From positions 31,606,342-31,670,341 of the forward strand of contig NC_063256.1 of NCBI RefSeq assembly GCF_019578655.1: a stretch of DNA of 64,000 nt, read 5' to 3'. A program made the position numbers and the translations under genes. Every line of letters starts with the position of its first letter. The first letter of the stretch is position 1. This document shows, piece after piece, positions 25,985-36,876 of this stretch. The stretch is from Ricinus communis (lineage: Eukaryota; Streptophyta; Magnoliopsida; Malpighiales; Euphorbiaceae). A model generated the notes under the pieces. That model was not told the DNA's origin and did no database searches. It worked only from the letters and a program-made list of their open reading frames with translations.

Positions 25985-27786
25985 CACTCAAGAATTTGGG
26001 CGCGTGGGTGAGATTAGCAAATCAAGAAGTAGCGACGAATGAAGCTACGAAAAGCACTCGCGTGCCTTTCAAGAACATGGAGGAGGGGTCTCTAGCGGAC
26101 AAGCCAGCAACTTGACCATTTTACCAGAGTTTACCTGATGGTTAATGAGTTCAATCAAACGGTTAAAAAATCAGTCCATCATTTCCTCCGTGACGAGCGG
26201 GGAAAACGGGGCCCCTTGCCCGCCCCATTGCCAATGCCATTGATTGATTCAAGAACTGAAAACTGTAGAGTTTTTAGTGATGGAAATGAAATCTTGCAGT
26301 CAGGACGGTAGGCAGGACAGGAACAGAGCAGTACCCATTTTATCTTTTTATTCTTTCATTCATTTTTTTCTTAAAAACTCAATAAAATACAGACAAAAGA
26401 AGAAGTGGGTTCCACTAAAATTGGACTAAATCATGAGTAGTGGTGCTGGAATTGCTAGTTTTTGCTTCCAAAAGGACTTGCTCACTTTTCTTCTTAAAAA
26501 AGACTTGGATTCCTCCTAATTCAGACGTGCTAGCCTTGATGCTTGTTTCCTCCTATTCTTCTTCTTCTTCTTCTTCATATTCAACTTCTCTCCTCTCCTT
26601 TCTAAATAACTCCTTGGTTTTTGCTTTTTTATGGTGCTCATGTAGCTTCATAAACTACTTCATATACACATTAATGTTTGTCGTTTTCTTTGGTTTAGAG
26701 TGAAAAAGCATTATTGCATACCAAATATCATACACGTTTCATTCTAGCCTCTCTGTGTCCTTTATTTGGCATTTGGGCAACCTGGGTTTTCACTTTCACA
26801 TTGGTTAGTGAATAAAATTTGGATGGGGAAAACTGGCTTTGGCTTATTATAGTCTTAGCAGCTGCACAGAAATTTCCAAGTTTGTTCCTTTGTAGGAGGA
26901 TCAGGTTAGTCCCTTTAGTTTCACTTATAAAACCCAATTCTTTTCACTTTTTCTCTGTTCTTGTTTTGTGGGCAAATTTAAAAATAAGCCAGTAAAGTTG
27001 CTAGCTTTACTCGGTTGAGTTCAATGAGAGTATTTGGTTAAGTTCAGGTAATTTCCTGTATTTGAACTGTAGATAGAATTTTTGCTTATTTCCTCTGTGG
27101 CAATAGTGACAAAGTTGGGAATTTCAAGCTTCTTGTGCCTTTTACAGATTGACTGAGACATACTTTTGTGATATGCTTATTAATTATTTAGATTCTTTGT
27201 TGAAATTTTGAATTTGTAATCTAATTATCTATTCATTTTTTGCTTTTCTGATTGGCTGCTGAAGTGTGGCATGAAAAAGTATTGCTGGCTTAGACTGTTG
27301 CTTCCCAATCTTGTTTGGAATATAGGTGCTTTTGGTTTCTTTTTAGTTGTAAATTGTTAGGAAAAAAATGTTTATGTCTCTTCCTTTCTCTTTGTTCTTT
27401 TGAATCTTTAAGGTTTTTGAATCTTAAAGCCATCAGGGTTCAGATAGGGTTTTGATTTGGGGTATGATTTATCACTTTATACAAATGTGAGATGTGGTTG
27501 CTCTCTTGCATGCTTGCTGCCTTTTCCATCACCAATATTGGTTCATTTGAGGATTTTCACTTTTGAACTCTCAGGATTTTAGTGGGTTTCTAAAGCTGGG
27601 TTATTGGAAGAAAGTTTGATCTTTTGAGAGATTGCAAAAAAGTTTTCTGCAGAACATCAACAATTTAAGGTCTACTTTTCTTTCTGTTGCGTCTGTAGGA
27701 GCATGATCGGCAGTCTTCTAATTTTGATTATTGCCATTCCTGCAGGATAAGGGATTGTATGTGCAAGTTTCTTTTCTAAGGGTACA
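25985..27786 (+). promoter_or_regulatory. Upstream and 5' untranslated region of the ABIL gene
   Basis: This gap is less AT-rich than the DNA to its left and has no protein-coding frame I can support. A pyrimidine-rich tract (TTC repeats at about 26555-26600) is typical of plant 5' leaders. The first coding ATG is at 27787. Possible acceptor-like sites (for example before 27695 and 27747) suggest a 5' UTR intron, but transcription start and leader splicing cannot be fixed by eye. Confidence 0.4.
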
Positions 27787-30700
27787 ATGACTGCGTCTAC
27801 TGCCTCTAGGGAGGCATCGAATTATGATGAGGTCTCTATGCAGCAGAGCTTGCTCTTCTCTGATAGTCTTAAGGTGCTCTTTCTTAACTTTTATTTGTTG
27901 GTCCCTCATCTGCAGGAAACTTATATTTTAAATTTCATGATAAAAGATGGTATTTTTTAATTGTGTGTATACTATAGCATATATTTGCTAGTCTAATCAA
28001 CTACTTATGCTGATTGATTCCATCATTCAAGATTATACTTGTACAATCTGCTTCTAAAATTCTTACTTTGGACTATTTCTTTATAGGAGTGTAATTGAGT
28101 CAATCTAGTTGTCAGCTCTTCAGATTTTACTAACAAAATGCACATGAGCCTAGTCAAGTATTTAATTTTCTTTATATAATTTTAAATGTTATTTGAATTT
28201 TAAATTAACATTTAAATGACAAGATTTTATGTTTACTGATTTATACGAGATACATAAAATTCTACTGCCAATTTCAGCTTACTCAAGATCAATTGAAAAT
28301 TTGACTTAAAATCTTTTAATAATAAAGTCAATTAGAGTTGAGCATGAGTATCTTACGAATTGAGCTCAAGTATTAGAAACAAAACTTGAAAATTTAGTAA
28401 AGTTTCGAGCCTTGAGTTCTTGAATTGACTCAAGTTTGAGTAGTTTTTACTTGAACCAGCTTGATATAGTCACGATTCTCTCAAGGTTCTTGAGCAATTG
28501 TTACTAATATGTATCCTTTCACACTGTTCACCCTTTAAGAATTTTGATATTCTTCATTTGACTTATTGGCAGAAATTTTGCATGTTACAATAAGATAACC
28601 TATATAGGGTTTTGGCACATCATTTTCTTTGTTGCATCCATATATTTCAGGATTTGAAGAATCTGAGAACACAGTTATATTCAGCAGCTGAGTATTTTGA
28701 ACTATCGTACACAAATGATGACCAAAAACAGATGTGAGTGCCTTGAGTAGTTCTTTCATGAGTGGTGTCTTTGACATTGGGGAATGATGTCTTCTCTGTA
28801 TCCTTGTCCACCCGAACTAAGAAACTAATTATATCTGCTGTCAATGCAGAGTAGTGGAGACATTGAAAGATTACGCCATAAAAGCTCTTGTAAATACTGT
28901 GGACCATTTGGGCTCTGTAACATATAAGGTTAATGATCTCTTGGATGAGAAGGTTGATGAAGTTTCTGGAACAGAATTCCGTGTATCTTGCATTGAACAG
29001 GTATACTTGGATTTTCATTACTTAGTAAATGTTTAAAATGTATAATGCTTTTATTTGAGGTAATGAGGAAAATTAATTGATGATATGAGTGCTTTTCAGA
29101 AATTATTAAGGAATTGTCCATGAGCATACTTCAAATTTGAAGTTAGTGATTGGAACATGCTTGTATAATAAATATTAATCTGCAAAGGGTGAGGGATAAT
29201 TTTTTTCCTATGCTGTGTTTAAAGCACTTGATCAAGGGAGAAAAAAGCCTGCTAAAATGGAAAAATCACAATTTGCACCATGTTTAGCATGGTTTAGTAT
29301 ATATGCCATGATCCACTGAAAAATACATGAAAGAGTAGCAAGTCAATGACTTGCTTTCTGTGAAGTTGGTGATCATGTTAACTGGACTGAGATTGTTTGG
29401 GGAGTTCTGTAGATTCTGTGGTAGACCATAATTTACAACTTGACCTGTGACTGATAAAGTTTCCTAATCAGTTACAGTGCTTCTTGCATATCTTGTTTAT
29501 TGTTAATTGATTGAATCTGACAGAAGAATTATGAAAAAAGTAATCTCACTTGTGGTAATTGCTTGTCCATGGCAGTTAATTTCCTCTCTTTTAATCCAGA
29601 CTTGTATGTTGGTATCCTAACCTTACACGTGGGGCTGGAAATTAAGTTGGTATTACAAATGAATAATTGGGAACACATTTTGTATGACAGTCAGAATGAC
29701 GTTAACATCTTTGTTGTTCGTCTTCTTTTATAGAATAATTCTAGAGATTAGTGTACTTGTGAATTGTTCTGAAGTTAAAAGATCTATGCATGCTTCTTAC
29801 TGAAAGATTGCCATTTTCACTTGGTACTGAATCTTTGTGTTCTTTTCCTTGTTGTGATTTGTCAGAGACTACGTACATGCCAAGAATATATCGACCATGA
29901 GGGCATCACCCAGCAGTCACTGGTGATAAATACTCCAAAGTACCACAAGCGGTACATCTTGCCAGGCAATAATGCTTCCCTGTTTCTTTCACTGTTACTA
30001 TTATTATGATTAATCAAATTTGTTGTTGGCTTTTCCTCTGCTATATAAAAGCTTGTATCTTTACATCCTGTTAATACATTTTCAGTTGGCGAGACAATGC
30101 ATGGAGCTATTCGCACTAAATCAAAATACCTAGGATGCAACCTAGACGATGAAGATGATTGGCATCAGTTCCGGAATGGTAGGAAAGTCATCCTAGTCTT
30201 TATGGTTTTCTTATGTCTTCGGTAAGCTTGTGTAATAATGTTATCCTTTATTTGATCTGCTACCAAGCTGTTCGAGCTACAATCACAGAAACCCCAACAA
30301 CTTCGGTCAGGTGAAAACTGATGTATCCTTGCTCACCAAATAAAAGATGGTGGTATAGTTAGAGTGGGTAATAACATTGAGTTAGTTCCATGCAGAAGAG
30401 GGCGTTCGCCATCACCTTCTCCACGGCCTCCGCACCGATCTGCAACTTTTTCGTTTACATCTACTATGCCCAAGAAAGAATTAGGTCGGTGTGCATCTTC
30501 TGTCATAAAAATTGCTCAAATTTTCATATTTTGTGCCCTCATCTTCCCTCTCAATTTCTCCCTCTAATTGAAAATAAATATTTTTTAATTTATGTACTGC
30601 TGCTGCTCATCTGCTAAAAATGTCTTGTAAATTAGATAAGCGCTCAGTTTCACCTCATCGTTTCCCTCTGCTGCGTTCGGGGTCTGTGTCAAGTAGGCCA

Positions 30701-31073
30701 ACAACACCAAATAGCAGCAGGCCTACCACTCCAAGTTCTGCTGCTGCAAGACGGCGAGTGAGTATATAATCATGTTATAATTGAGAAGGCATTGCAGATA
30801 AATCTGCATAGCAAGCATTAATGTGAATTCTTATAAAGCTTTAATTCCTTAAAAAATAGTAGTTATGTTCATCTAATGTTAATTGTTCTCTGCATCTTCC
30901 AGTATCTTTCAGAGCCTAGGAAGTCGGCTTCTATGCGTGTCCAGGCTGAAAAGGAAAATTCTAAAGACATTGAGCAATACCCTAGCAAAAGTAAACGCCT
31001 TCTCAAGGCCTTACTTAGTCGTCGCAAATCAAAGAAAGATGATATGCTATATACTTACTTGGATGAATATTGA
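27787..31073 (+). CDS. ABIL: ABI-like (ABIL) subunit of the SCAR/WAVE complex, nine coding exons
   Basis: ABIL proteins are the plant Abi subunits of the SCAR/WAVE regulatory complex, which activates ARP2/3 actin nucleation at the plasma membrane. Exons: 27787-27873, 28651-28733, 28850-29000, 29866-29965, 30086-30178, 30268-30310, 30396-30484, 30636-30757, 30903-31073. All phases join, giving 939 bases and 312 residues plus stop, close to Arabidopsis ABIL2/ABIL3 length. The N-terminal helical Abi region (residues about 15-165) carries [35 protein letters not shown] and [14 protein letters not shown]. The middle is Ser/Pro/Arg-rich ([26 protein letters not shown]). The basic C-terminus has [19 protein letters not shown]. 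No SH3 domain follows, as in plant members. There are no internal stops. One intron has a GC donor. Which ABIL paralogue it is cannot be decided by eye. Confidence 0.93.
29966..30085 (+). other. Non-canonical GC-AG intron of the ABIL gene
   Basis: The exon before it must end TTGCCAG at 29965 and the next begin TTGGCGAGAC at 30086 to keep the conserved ILPVGET reading and the phase. The intron therefore starts GCAATAATGC and ends TTTTCAG. No GT near the junction gives an in-frame product. GC-AG introns are a known minor class spliced by the normal spliceosome. Confidence 0.85.
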
Positions 31074-31558
31074 GGGAAAAGAAAAGTGATGTTGAGATCA
31101 AGAAAACAGAATTGAGATTGCAGGGAACTATATCAGACGTCCGATTTGTTGATTTTCTCCTCATTCAATCCTATTTTTGCCTTCTCTTTCCTCTGCGCAA
31201 TAGTTATATAACGAAAGGTTATTTATCTTCCCAGTCCAATATTATTGCATGTATTGTTCCACAAGTATTCCATAGTAATGCACGAATCATAATTGATTCC
31301 TTTGCTGAGTTATGCCATTTTCTGTTCAATTTGAAGTAATAGAATTATAATTTTGGCTTCTTATATGATGTGAAAAACTTTGTTTTGTAGCAATTCTAAT
31401 TTTCTTGCAACAGTTCATGGCTCCTTAGGCATCATAGTTTGGAAATTATATCATGGAGTATTCGTTTTTGGAAAATGGATTCTTATTCCTGTTTTGAAGA
31501 TGAAGCAGCTGATAGAACCATTGGAAATATTCTCATCATTCATTTCATATTTCATATT
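31074..31558. other. 3' flanks of two convergent genes
   Basis: It probably holds the 3' UTR of the ABIL gene and the end of the kinase pseudogene facing it. No other gene is seen. Confidence 0.5.
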
Positions 31559-34098
31559 TCATATGGTAATATGCTGATAGTCACTTAGGACAACATCATG
31601 AAGTAGTGCTAATTCCATTTCATTTGTGCTCGTCATTCTTGTAGTTGCACTTTCAGTTGAAATAGCATCCCATTCTTTTGATGTTCCTATGTCATCCTCA
31701 TCCTGGAAAATTGGCTCAGGAATTTGATGGTTTTGAGACGTTTCCAAATTCTCCAGTTCCAATGCAACTTCTGCCATTGTTGGTCTTTTCTTGCCATTTA
31801 ATCTTAAGCATCGTTTCGCCAGGTTAGCAATAGCAATAAGCTTACTTTCTTCTACCCCTGCCAAAAGTTGAGGATCCAATACATCAACTAGACGATTCTC
31901 TTCTATTGCTGACATGAATTTAGCAGCCAGTCCCATCTCTCCTTCTGTAACAATATCTGAAACTGGCTTCTGTCTCATCAGGAGCTCAACAAGAACTATT
32001 CCATAGCTATAGACATCACTTTTATCAGTATACTGGCTTGATTGAAAATATTCAGGATCCACATACCCAAATGTGCCTTGAACTAAAGTGGTCAGTTGAG
32101 TCTTCTCGGCTGGAACTGATCCTGAAATCCCAAAGTCTGATATCTTTGCTTTACGTTTTTCATCCAGAAGTATGTTGCTGGATTTTGTGTCCCTATGGTA
32201 AATTGGTACAGAAGCAGCAGAATGCATGTAGGCAACTTGCAATCCTTAGACGGTCAGTAGTTTGAAGAGGAAACTCAGAGTCCTCCTGTGGATCATGGAG
32301 GTGATTCCAAAGTGATCCATTAGATACAAATTCATGTACTAGTAGAGGAACTTCAGTTTCCAAACAGCAACCTAATAATTTAACCACATGCTTGTGATTT
32401 ATCTGGGAAAGAATGACAACTTCATTTATGAACTGCCTGCTTTGGCCTTCATGCATCTTTGCAGACTTTTTCACAGCTAAAATAGTTCCATCTGATAGCA
32501 TTCCTTTATAGACTGTGCCCTGCCCTCCTCGTCCAAGAATTTAATACAATCCTCATTATAAAAGTCTGGCTTTATCCAATTCCTCAGAAGTGAAAATCCT
32601 TGTCTTCTCAAGGTTGCCTGTGCTTGAAGAGATTTGTTGTTCTAATAGTAAACCCCATTTTTCTTGAAAAGTATCCTTTTATTCTTGAGACGCCTCCTTT
32701 TCTCTATTTGTTTATACAGCAGGTAAAACCCAGCAAATAAAAATATCATCCCGAAGCCCAAGCTTAAACCTGTACACATGGGAGAGCAGAAAGATGTTAA
32801 TATCTTTGTTTTACCTAAAAAAATACTTGGCTATTAGGCATGAACTTTCAGCTATGTAATTGTGGTCCAAATGGTTATGGCTTTTTAAGTCATGATTAGG
32901 GTGGCAGGTTCAGGATCCATAGCCTTGCCTTATTTGTTATGAAGAAAGTGTAGAATATACCTATAGCCAAACTAGTTTTCCCAATTCCTTTACAACCCAC
33001 TTTTCCATCTCCATACATGAGTGCTGGGCAGTGACAAGTCTAATTTCCGATTGTGTTGGTACAGGACCCGTCACACGGATGCTTTTGCCGGTCGTCGCAC
33101 TCATCAATATCTGAGGAATGACCCAGAAGATCAGATGGATGAAAATGGTAAATAGTAAGAAGATCCACACATTCATAAGAGATTAATATACCTTGACATC
33201 CTTGATAAAGGTTCCCTGTGAATCCTTCTTTGCATGAGCAGTGATATCCAGGACCAGATTCATTGTCGGTGCAAATGGTGTTATGGCCGCACGCATATAA
33301 AGATAACCCCGCATTATCAGCAGCAGCAGCAAGAGCCTGTTTACACGTCTTATTGTCTGCGACCTAGTCGACCACCACACGTGGTTTAAAAGTGATGTCA
33401 TATGGGTCCTTTGTGAGATTGATCTTGTTAACATAAGCAGAATCTTGATCATTAATGAAGAATACATTAGTTGCATCTCTAGTTCACCTTCTCACTGTAG
33501 TTTGCCTCACTACCTATTCCAACCACCAAATCTTTTAGTCCCTTTGGGATTGAGGTCTGGCAACATCCAACTCCAGAGCAAGAACCTTTCTCATCAACTA
33601 TCGATACCCCTCCTCATCACACAATGAAGTACAACGCCGCCTTATCACATGGTCCACATATAAACCTGAAATGAGAGCTAAAGTATCACAACCTAGACCT
33701 ACAAGCTTGTTTCTTGTGGATGAGAATGTGAAGGGACTGTATAATCCTAATGAGATACTGTAAGTAAACGTAGAAACCGGCTTTCCGGACCTGTAGCAGT
33801 CGTATCCAGCTACCGCACTAATGATCATAGTGCCTTCATCCAAAGATAAACTAAGAACGCGAATATTGCCTTCACCCATCAACAGATAAGCGGAACTGCC
33901 AGTGTAGTTGCATTTGAGCAGGAAGTGGGGACTAAATGCACATTTTGCATCTCCAATTCCGAAAGGATAAGGAACACTCACGTTCCCAGATGAATTCGTG
34001 CAGTTAGGTACTTCTGCAATTGATCTTTCAATTATTGCAAGCAATATTATGTCGCATAGCATAAATATTTGCCAAATCATTTTCAGTATTTTCTGCAT
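31559..34098 (-). pseudogene. Wall-associated kinase-like receptor (WAK/WAKL), broken
   Basis: WAKs are plasma-membrane receptor kinases that bind pectin. All parts are present in order. There is a signal-like start and GUB_WAK domain (34098 to about 33540, SSGNVSVPYPFGIGDAKC). A first EGF-like part follows (about 33310-33190, CGHNTICTDNESGPGYHCSC), then a calcium-type EGF (about 33110-32961, DIDECDDRQKHPCDGSC). A membrane segment lies near 32770-32700 and the kinase at 32560-31640. The kinase keeps the Gly loop ([12 protein letters not shown]), Lys in [18 protein letters not shown] and DFG. Defects: a stop in EGF2 (TIGN-stop-TCHC), frameshifts near 33480 and 32660, stops before the Gly loop, and a short deletion near 32240 that removes part of helix E and shifts frame before AYMHS. 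The ATG is at 34096-34098. Confidence 0.88.
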
Positions 34099-34334
34099 TG
34101 CATATATGCATCATTATTAATATTTTATAGCTTCTTTTATTCATCACAACTTGGCCCAGTGATCCCCCAAGACACTAGTAGCACTTCACTGCCCTATTCG
34201 TCACAAATGTATACATATAGATTACAAGTGTTAAAACATTTTAAGATCGATGTTTATTACATTTACATATATGTTATGCCAGTAAATTAGATATGCAGAT
34301 GATTTGTTAACATGTTTTCCGAATTTGGTAATTC

Positions 34335-34496
34335 GGATTGTTAATGCCAGGCCGTTTTGTTGGTTGTAAAGGCAGCTTGTGATTTAAGTAATTGCATGGT
34401 GTTATGGGCTGAATCAAAAAGCAAGGAGGTGATATATTCCCCATGCATTTCCAAGAGTCTCATCTGATGCTTTTATTGTTGAAGAAATTTCACAGG
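34335..34496 (+). other. Exon-like fragment of unrecognised origin, left copy
   Basis: Within the non-viral part of the direct repeat, a segment preceded by AATGCCAG codes, if read from the right frame, for about 48 residues including KAACDLSNCMVLWAESKSK and, in the second copy, ending VEEISQ before CAG and a possible donor. The copy at 47255-47407 is open; here an extra C in TTCCCCATGC breaks the frame. It looks like a captured host exon. I do not recognise the family. Confidence 0.3.
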
Positions 34497-34687
34497 CACG
34501 TTTTCTTTTTAAAAAAAAATTTATTTTCACGACTTTTTTAAATTTTGATTTTATGATTTTCTTTTAAAATTATTTTATTTATATAGTTTTTTCTTTACTT
34601 TTTCTGAATTTTATAAAAAAAAGATATTAAAATATATTAAAAGAGCATTATTTAATTTGTATTATTGTCAAAGATATAATTATTGTT

Positions 34688-34690
<3 letters not shown>

Positions 34691-34758
<68 letters not shown>
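34691..34758. repeat. (TA)n microsatellite next to the viral block
   Basis: About 68 bases of alternating TA. The right-hand repeat copy has a shorter run of the same array (about 47597-47638). Confidence 0.97.
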
Positions 34759-34761
<3 letters not shown>

Positions 34762-35015
34762 TTAATGATAATGAAAAGTGTCTTTTGATGATAATAAAAA
34801 TTATATTTTTAAAAATATATCATATGATATATAAAAAAATATCAAAATGCAGTTAAAATACATAAAGATAAAATTACAATAAAATCAAAAAAGTCATTAG
34901 AGGGTGCCAAAATGGTAGTATTGTGTTTACAACAACTATTTGAGAACAAGATAACAGAAGAGCTGAACTCTCTATGCTGTCTACTTCAAGTTCTGCCTTC
35001 TTCTTTAGAGGACTT

Positions 35016-35029
35016 CTCTATATATAGAG
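35016..35029 (-). promoter_or_regulatory. Viral promoter TATA element, copy 1
   Basis: CTCTATATATAGAG, a perfect palindrome containing a TATA box, lies downstream of the second ORF and upstream of the leader. That is where caulimovirid pregenomic promoters sit. The same element recurs at 47899-47912 and in variant form at 62909-62921. Confidence 0.7.
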
Positions 35030-35384
35030 GTCTTGGAGCTTTGGATGCCTTTCACGGGCTTTGGATGCTTTTGTTAGTGGAGTAGAAATGATTCCACTTG
35101 TCTTTGGCGTGTTGCAATAATGCTTCACAAGCTTTGAAACTTTTGGAATAATGCCAACCTTCTTTTGATAAAGCTGTCGGCCATTTCTTTGAAAGAATCT
35201 TTTGCTTTTTTGACTTTTTCTTTTGCTTTTGTCTTTTCTTTTTCTTTTCTTTTCTATTTCTTTTTCTTTTTCTTTTTGATATGGGCTTTAAGCCTATTAC
35301 AAAGATCCTTGGGCTGCCGTTTCCGGTTTTCAACCCATGGGCTTTATCAAGGAGATAACCTTATGAGACTTTGAATATTCCATA

Positions 35385-36866
35385 TCAATCGTCTCCAGCT
35401 GAATCATCCAAGTCAAATGCAGCAGTACTGGCACTGGAAGAGGATGATGGTGATACTTTGGATTTGCCTTTGGAAGAAGCTGTTTCAGACAACTGTTTTA
35501 TTAGTTGTAGGAAATCTTCTTCGGTCTGGGTAGCAGCAAGCTTTGGAAGTAAAAATGACTTTTGTGCCAAGAACGTTGTTTGTTCTTTGGGGGGTGGCAA
35601 AAAGCTATTTTTGGTTAAGAAGTTTTGAACGGCTTTAAGGGACAGTTTGTCCTGGTGGTTGAATTTGTCCCACCATTTTACTTTGAATCTCCGGATAAGT
35701 GTAATTTCACCATCTGGGAGTAGATTGAAGTGAAAGTACCATACACATACCCAGGGTAGAAAGAAATTTGAACAAAATAGAAGAAGCGGGGGAAAACGCC
35801 TTTCTATTGAGTTGGGTTTGTAATTTGCTTTGAAGACGTTAAACAAGGGTAAGACCTCAAGAATGATAGTCTCAGGGACATTACCGTAGTAATTCCACCA
35901 TTGTTTAAACCAGTATGGGATTTTGGAGGTTTGAATAAGACTGGTGTCGAAGTAGAAAAGCCAGGAGTGGCTTCTGCCTTCATTTTGAATAAGAAAGGTA
36001 TTAAACCGGGCTTGCTGGTAATCCCAATAGGAGAACGAGGTATTTAGATTTGAAGGGTAGGTTCTTTTTAGAGAAGTGGGAAATGAACGAGGAGAGTGTA
36101 AATCCATACCCCAATCAGATGGGTGAAGGATTCTTTGGATTGTGCATGTTGAATATGCAGGGTCTTTATGGGCTTTGTCTTTTTTGAAATGTTTGAACTT
36201 TGCAGAACCAGTAACCTCGAGGATTGACTGGTAGTAAGACTGAGGCTTTGAAGTGTTCCAGGGTTTGAAAAACCATCCTGGAGGGAAAATCTTTGAAACC
36301 AATTTGGAGGGCTTTCTGTACAGAATCCTTCCTCAATGGTTAAAACGTTTTGAAAATCGGTTTTTCCAAATACTCATTTGATTTAAAACGTTTTGATTGA
36401 CTCAAAACAATCTCCTGAGAGTTTGGCTTTGAAAAACTGTTTGAACTTTGAGATAGATTTGGAGGGAAAATCTCTATCTCGGTATTTTGAAAAGGGATAG
36501 AAAGTATACCTTTACCCTTTGTAGAGGAAGAGGACGACTTTGGAGTCGCTTCTGGCTTTGGAATAATTTGCTTTGAAGATGGTTCGCATAGGATTGAACC
36601 ATTTGTCTTTTGTATTCTTCCACTCTTTGAATGAATTCAGGGTCTTGCTGAGCAAGCCACTCCTGAATTTGTCGGGTTTGATCAGCTTTGGAAGGATCCA
36701 TTTGTTGAACTGGATCCGGTTGATCAATTTCTTCTTGGATTATCTCAGTCCAAGTTCTGATGGGTTTTGAAGTTGAAGGGAGAACTTCCTTCGCTGGGCT
36801 TTGAATTTGGGCCGGCTTTGAACTAGCCGTGGACTTTTCTTCTTTGGACTTTGATTTTCTTGGCAT
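35385..36866 (-). pseudogene. Pararetrovirus second ORF (function unknown), copy 1, frame-broken
   Basis: The start MPRKSKSKEEKSTASSK is at 36864-36866, directly after the polymerase region. The first 130 codons (36866-36474) are polar and rich in Gln/Glu. Stops and a shift between about 36474 and 36302 separate them from a 305-codon frame (36302-35385). That frame carries WDYQQ, WLFYFDTSLIQTSKIPYWFK, QWWNYYGNVPETI, LPWVCVWYFHFN, KVKWWDKFNHQDKLSLK and PPPKEQTTFLAQKSF, and ends in a Ser-rich then acidic tail. It is unusually rich in Trp, Tyr and Phe. No enzymatic motif is recognisable. Copies at 48244-49220 and 63213-64000 keep the same pattern. Florendovirus-type genomes have a second ORF here, also of unknown role. 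Confidence 0.78.
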
Positions 36867-36876
36867 TTTTCACTCC

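Larger units (their letters stand above)
34224..36440. repeat. Direct repeat, left copy, flanking the pararetrovirus block
   Basis: Nearly identical, base for base, to 47138-49325 in the same orientation, from AGTGTTAAAACATTTTAAG through the AT microsatellite and the viral second ORF to the TTTGGCTTTGAAAAACTGTTTG sequence (about 36424-36440). It therefore contains about 650 bases of non-viral DNA plus about 1.5 kb of viral sequence. Differences are few (microsatellite length, single-base changes and small indels), so the duplication is recent relative to other repeats here. Confidence 0.92.

Noticed and set aside
26244..26937. Small open frames in front of the ABIL gene
   Set aside because: Composition matches a pyrimidine-rich leader and neither frame shows a domain or codon bias; treated as promoter/leader.
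35052..35333. 93-codon Lys/Arg-rich frame between ORF2 and the viral promoter (also 47935-48216)
   Set aside because: It is produced by a CTTTT-type low-complexity tract, and copy 3 does not keep it.
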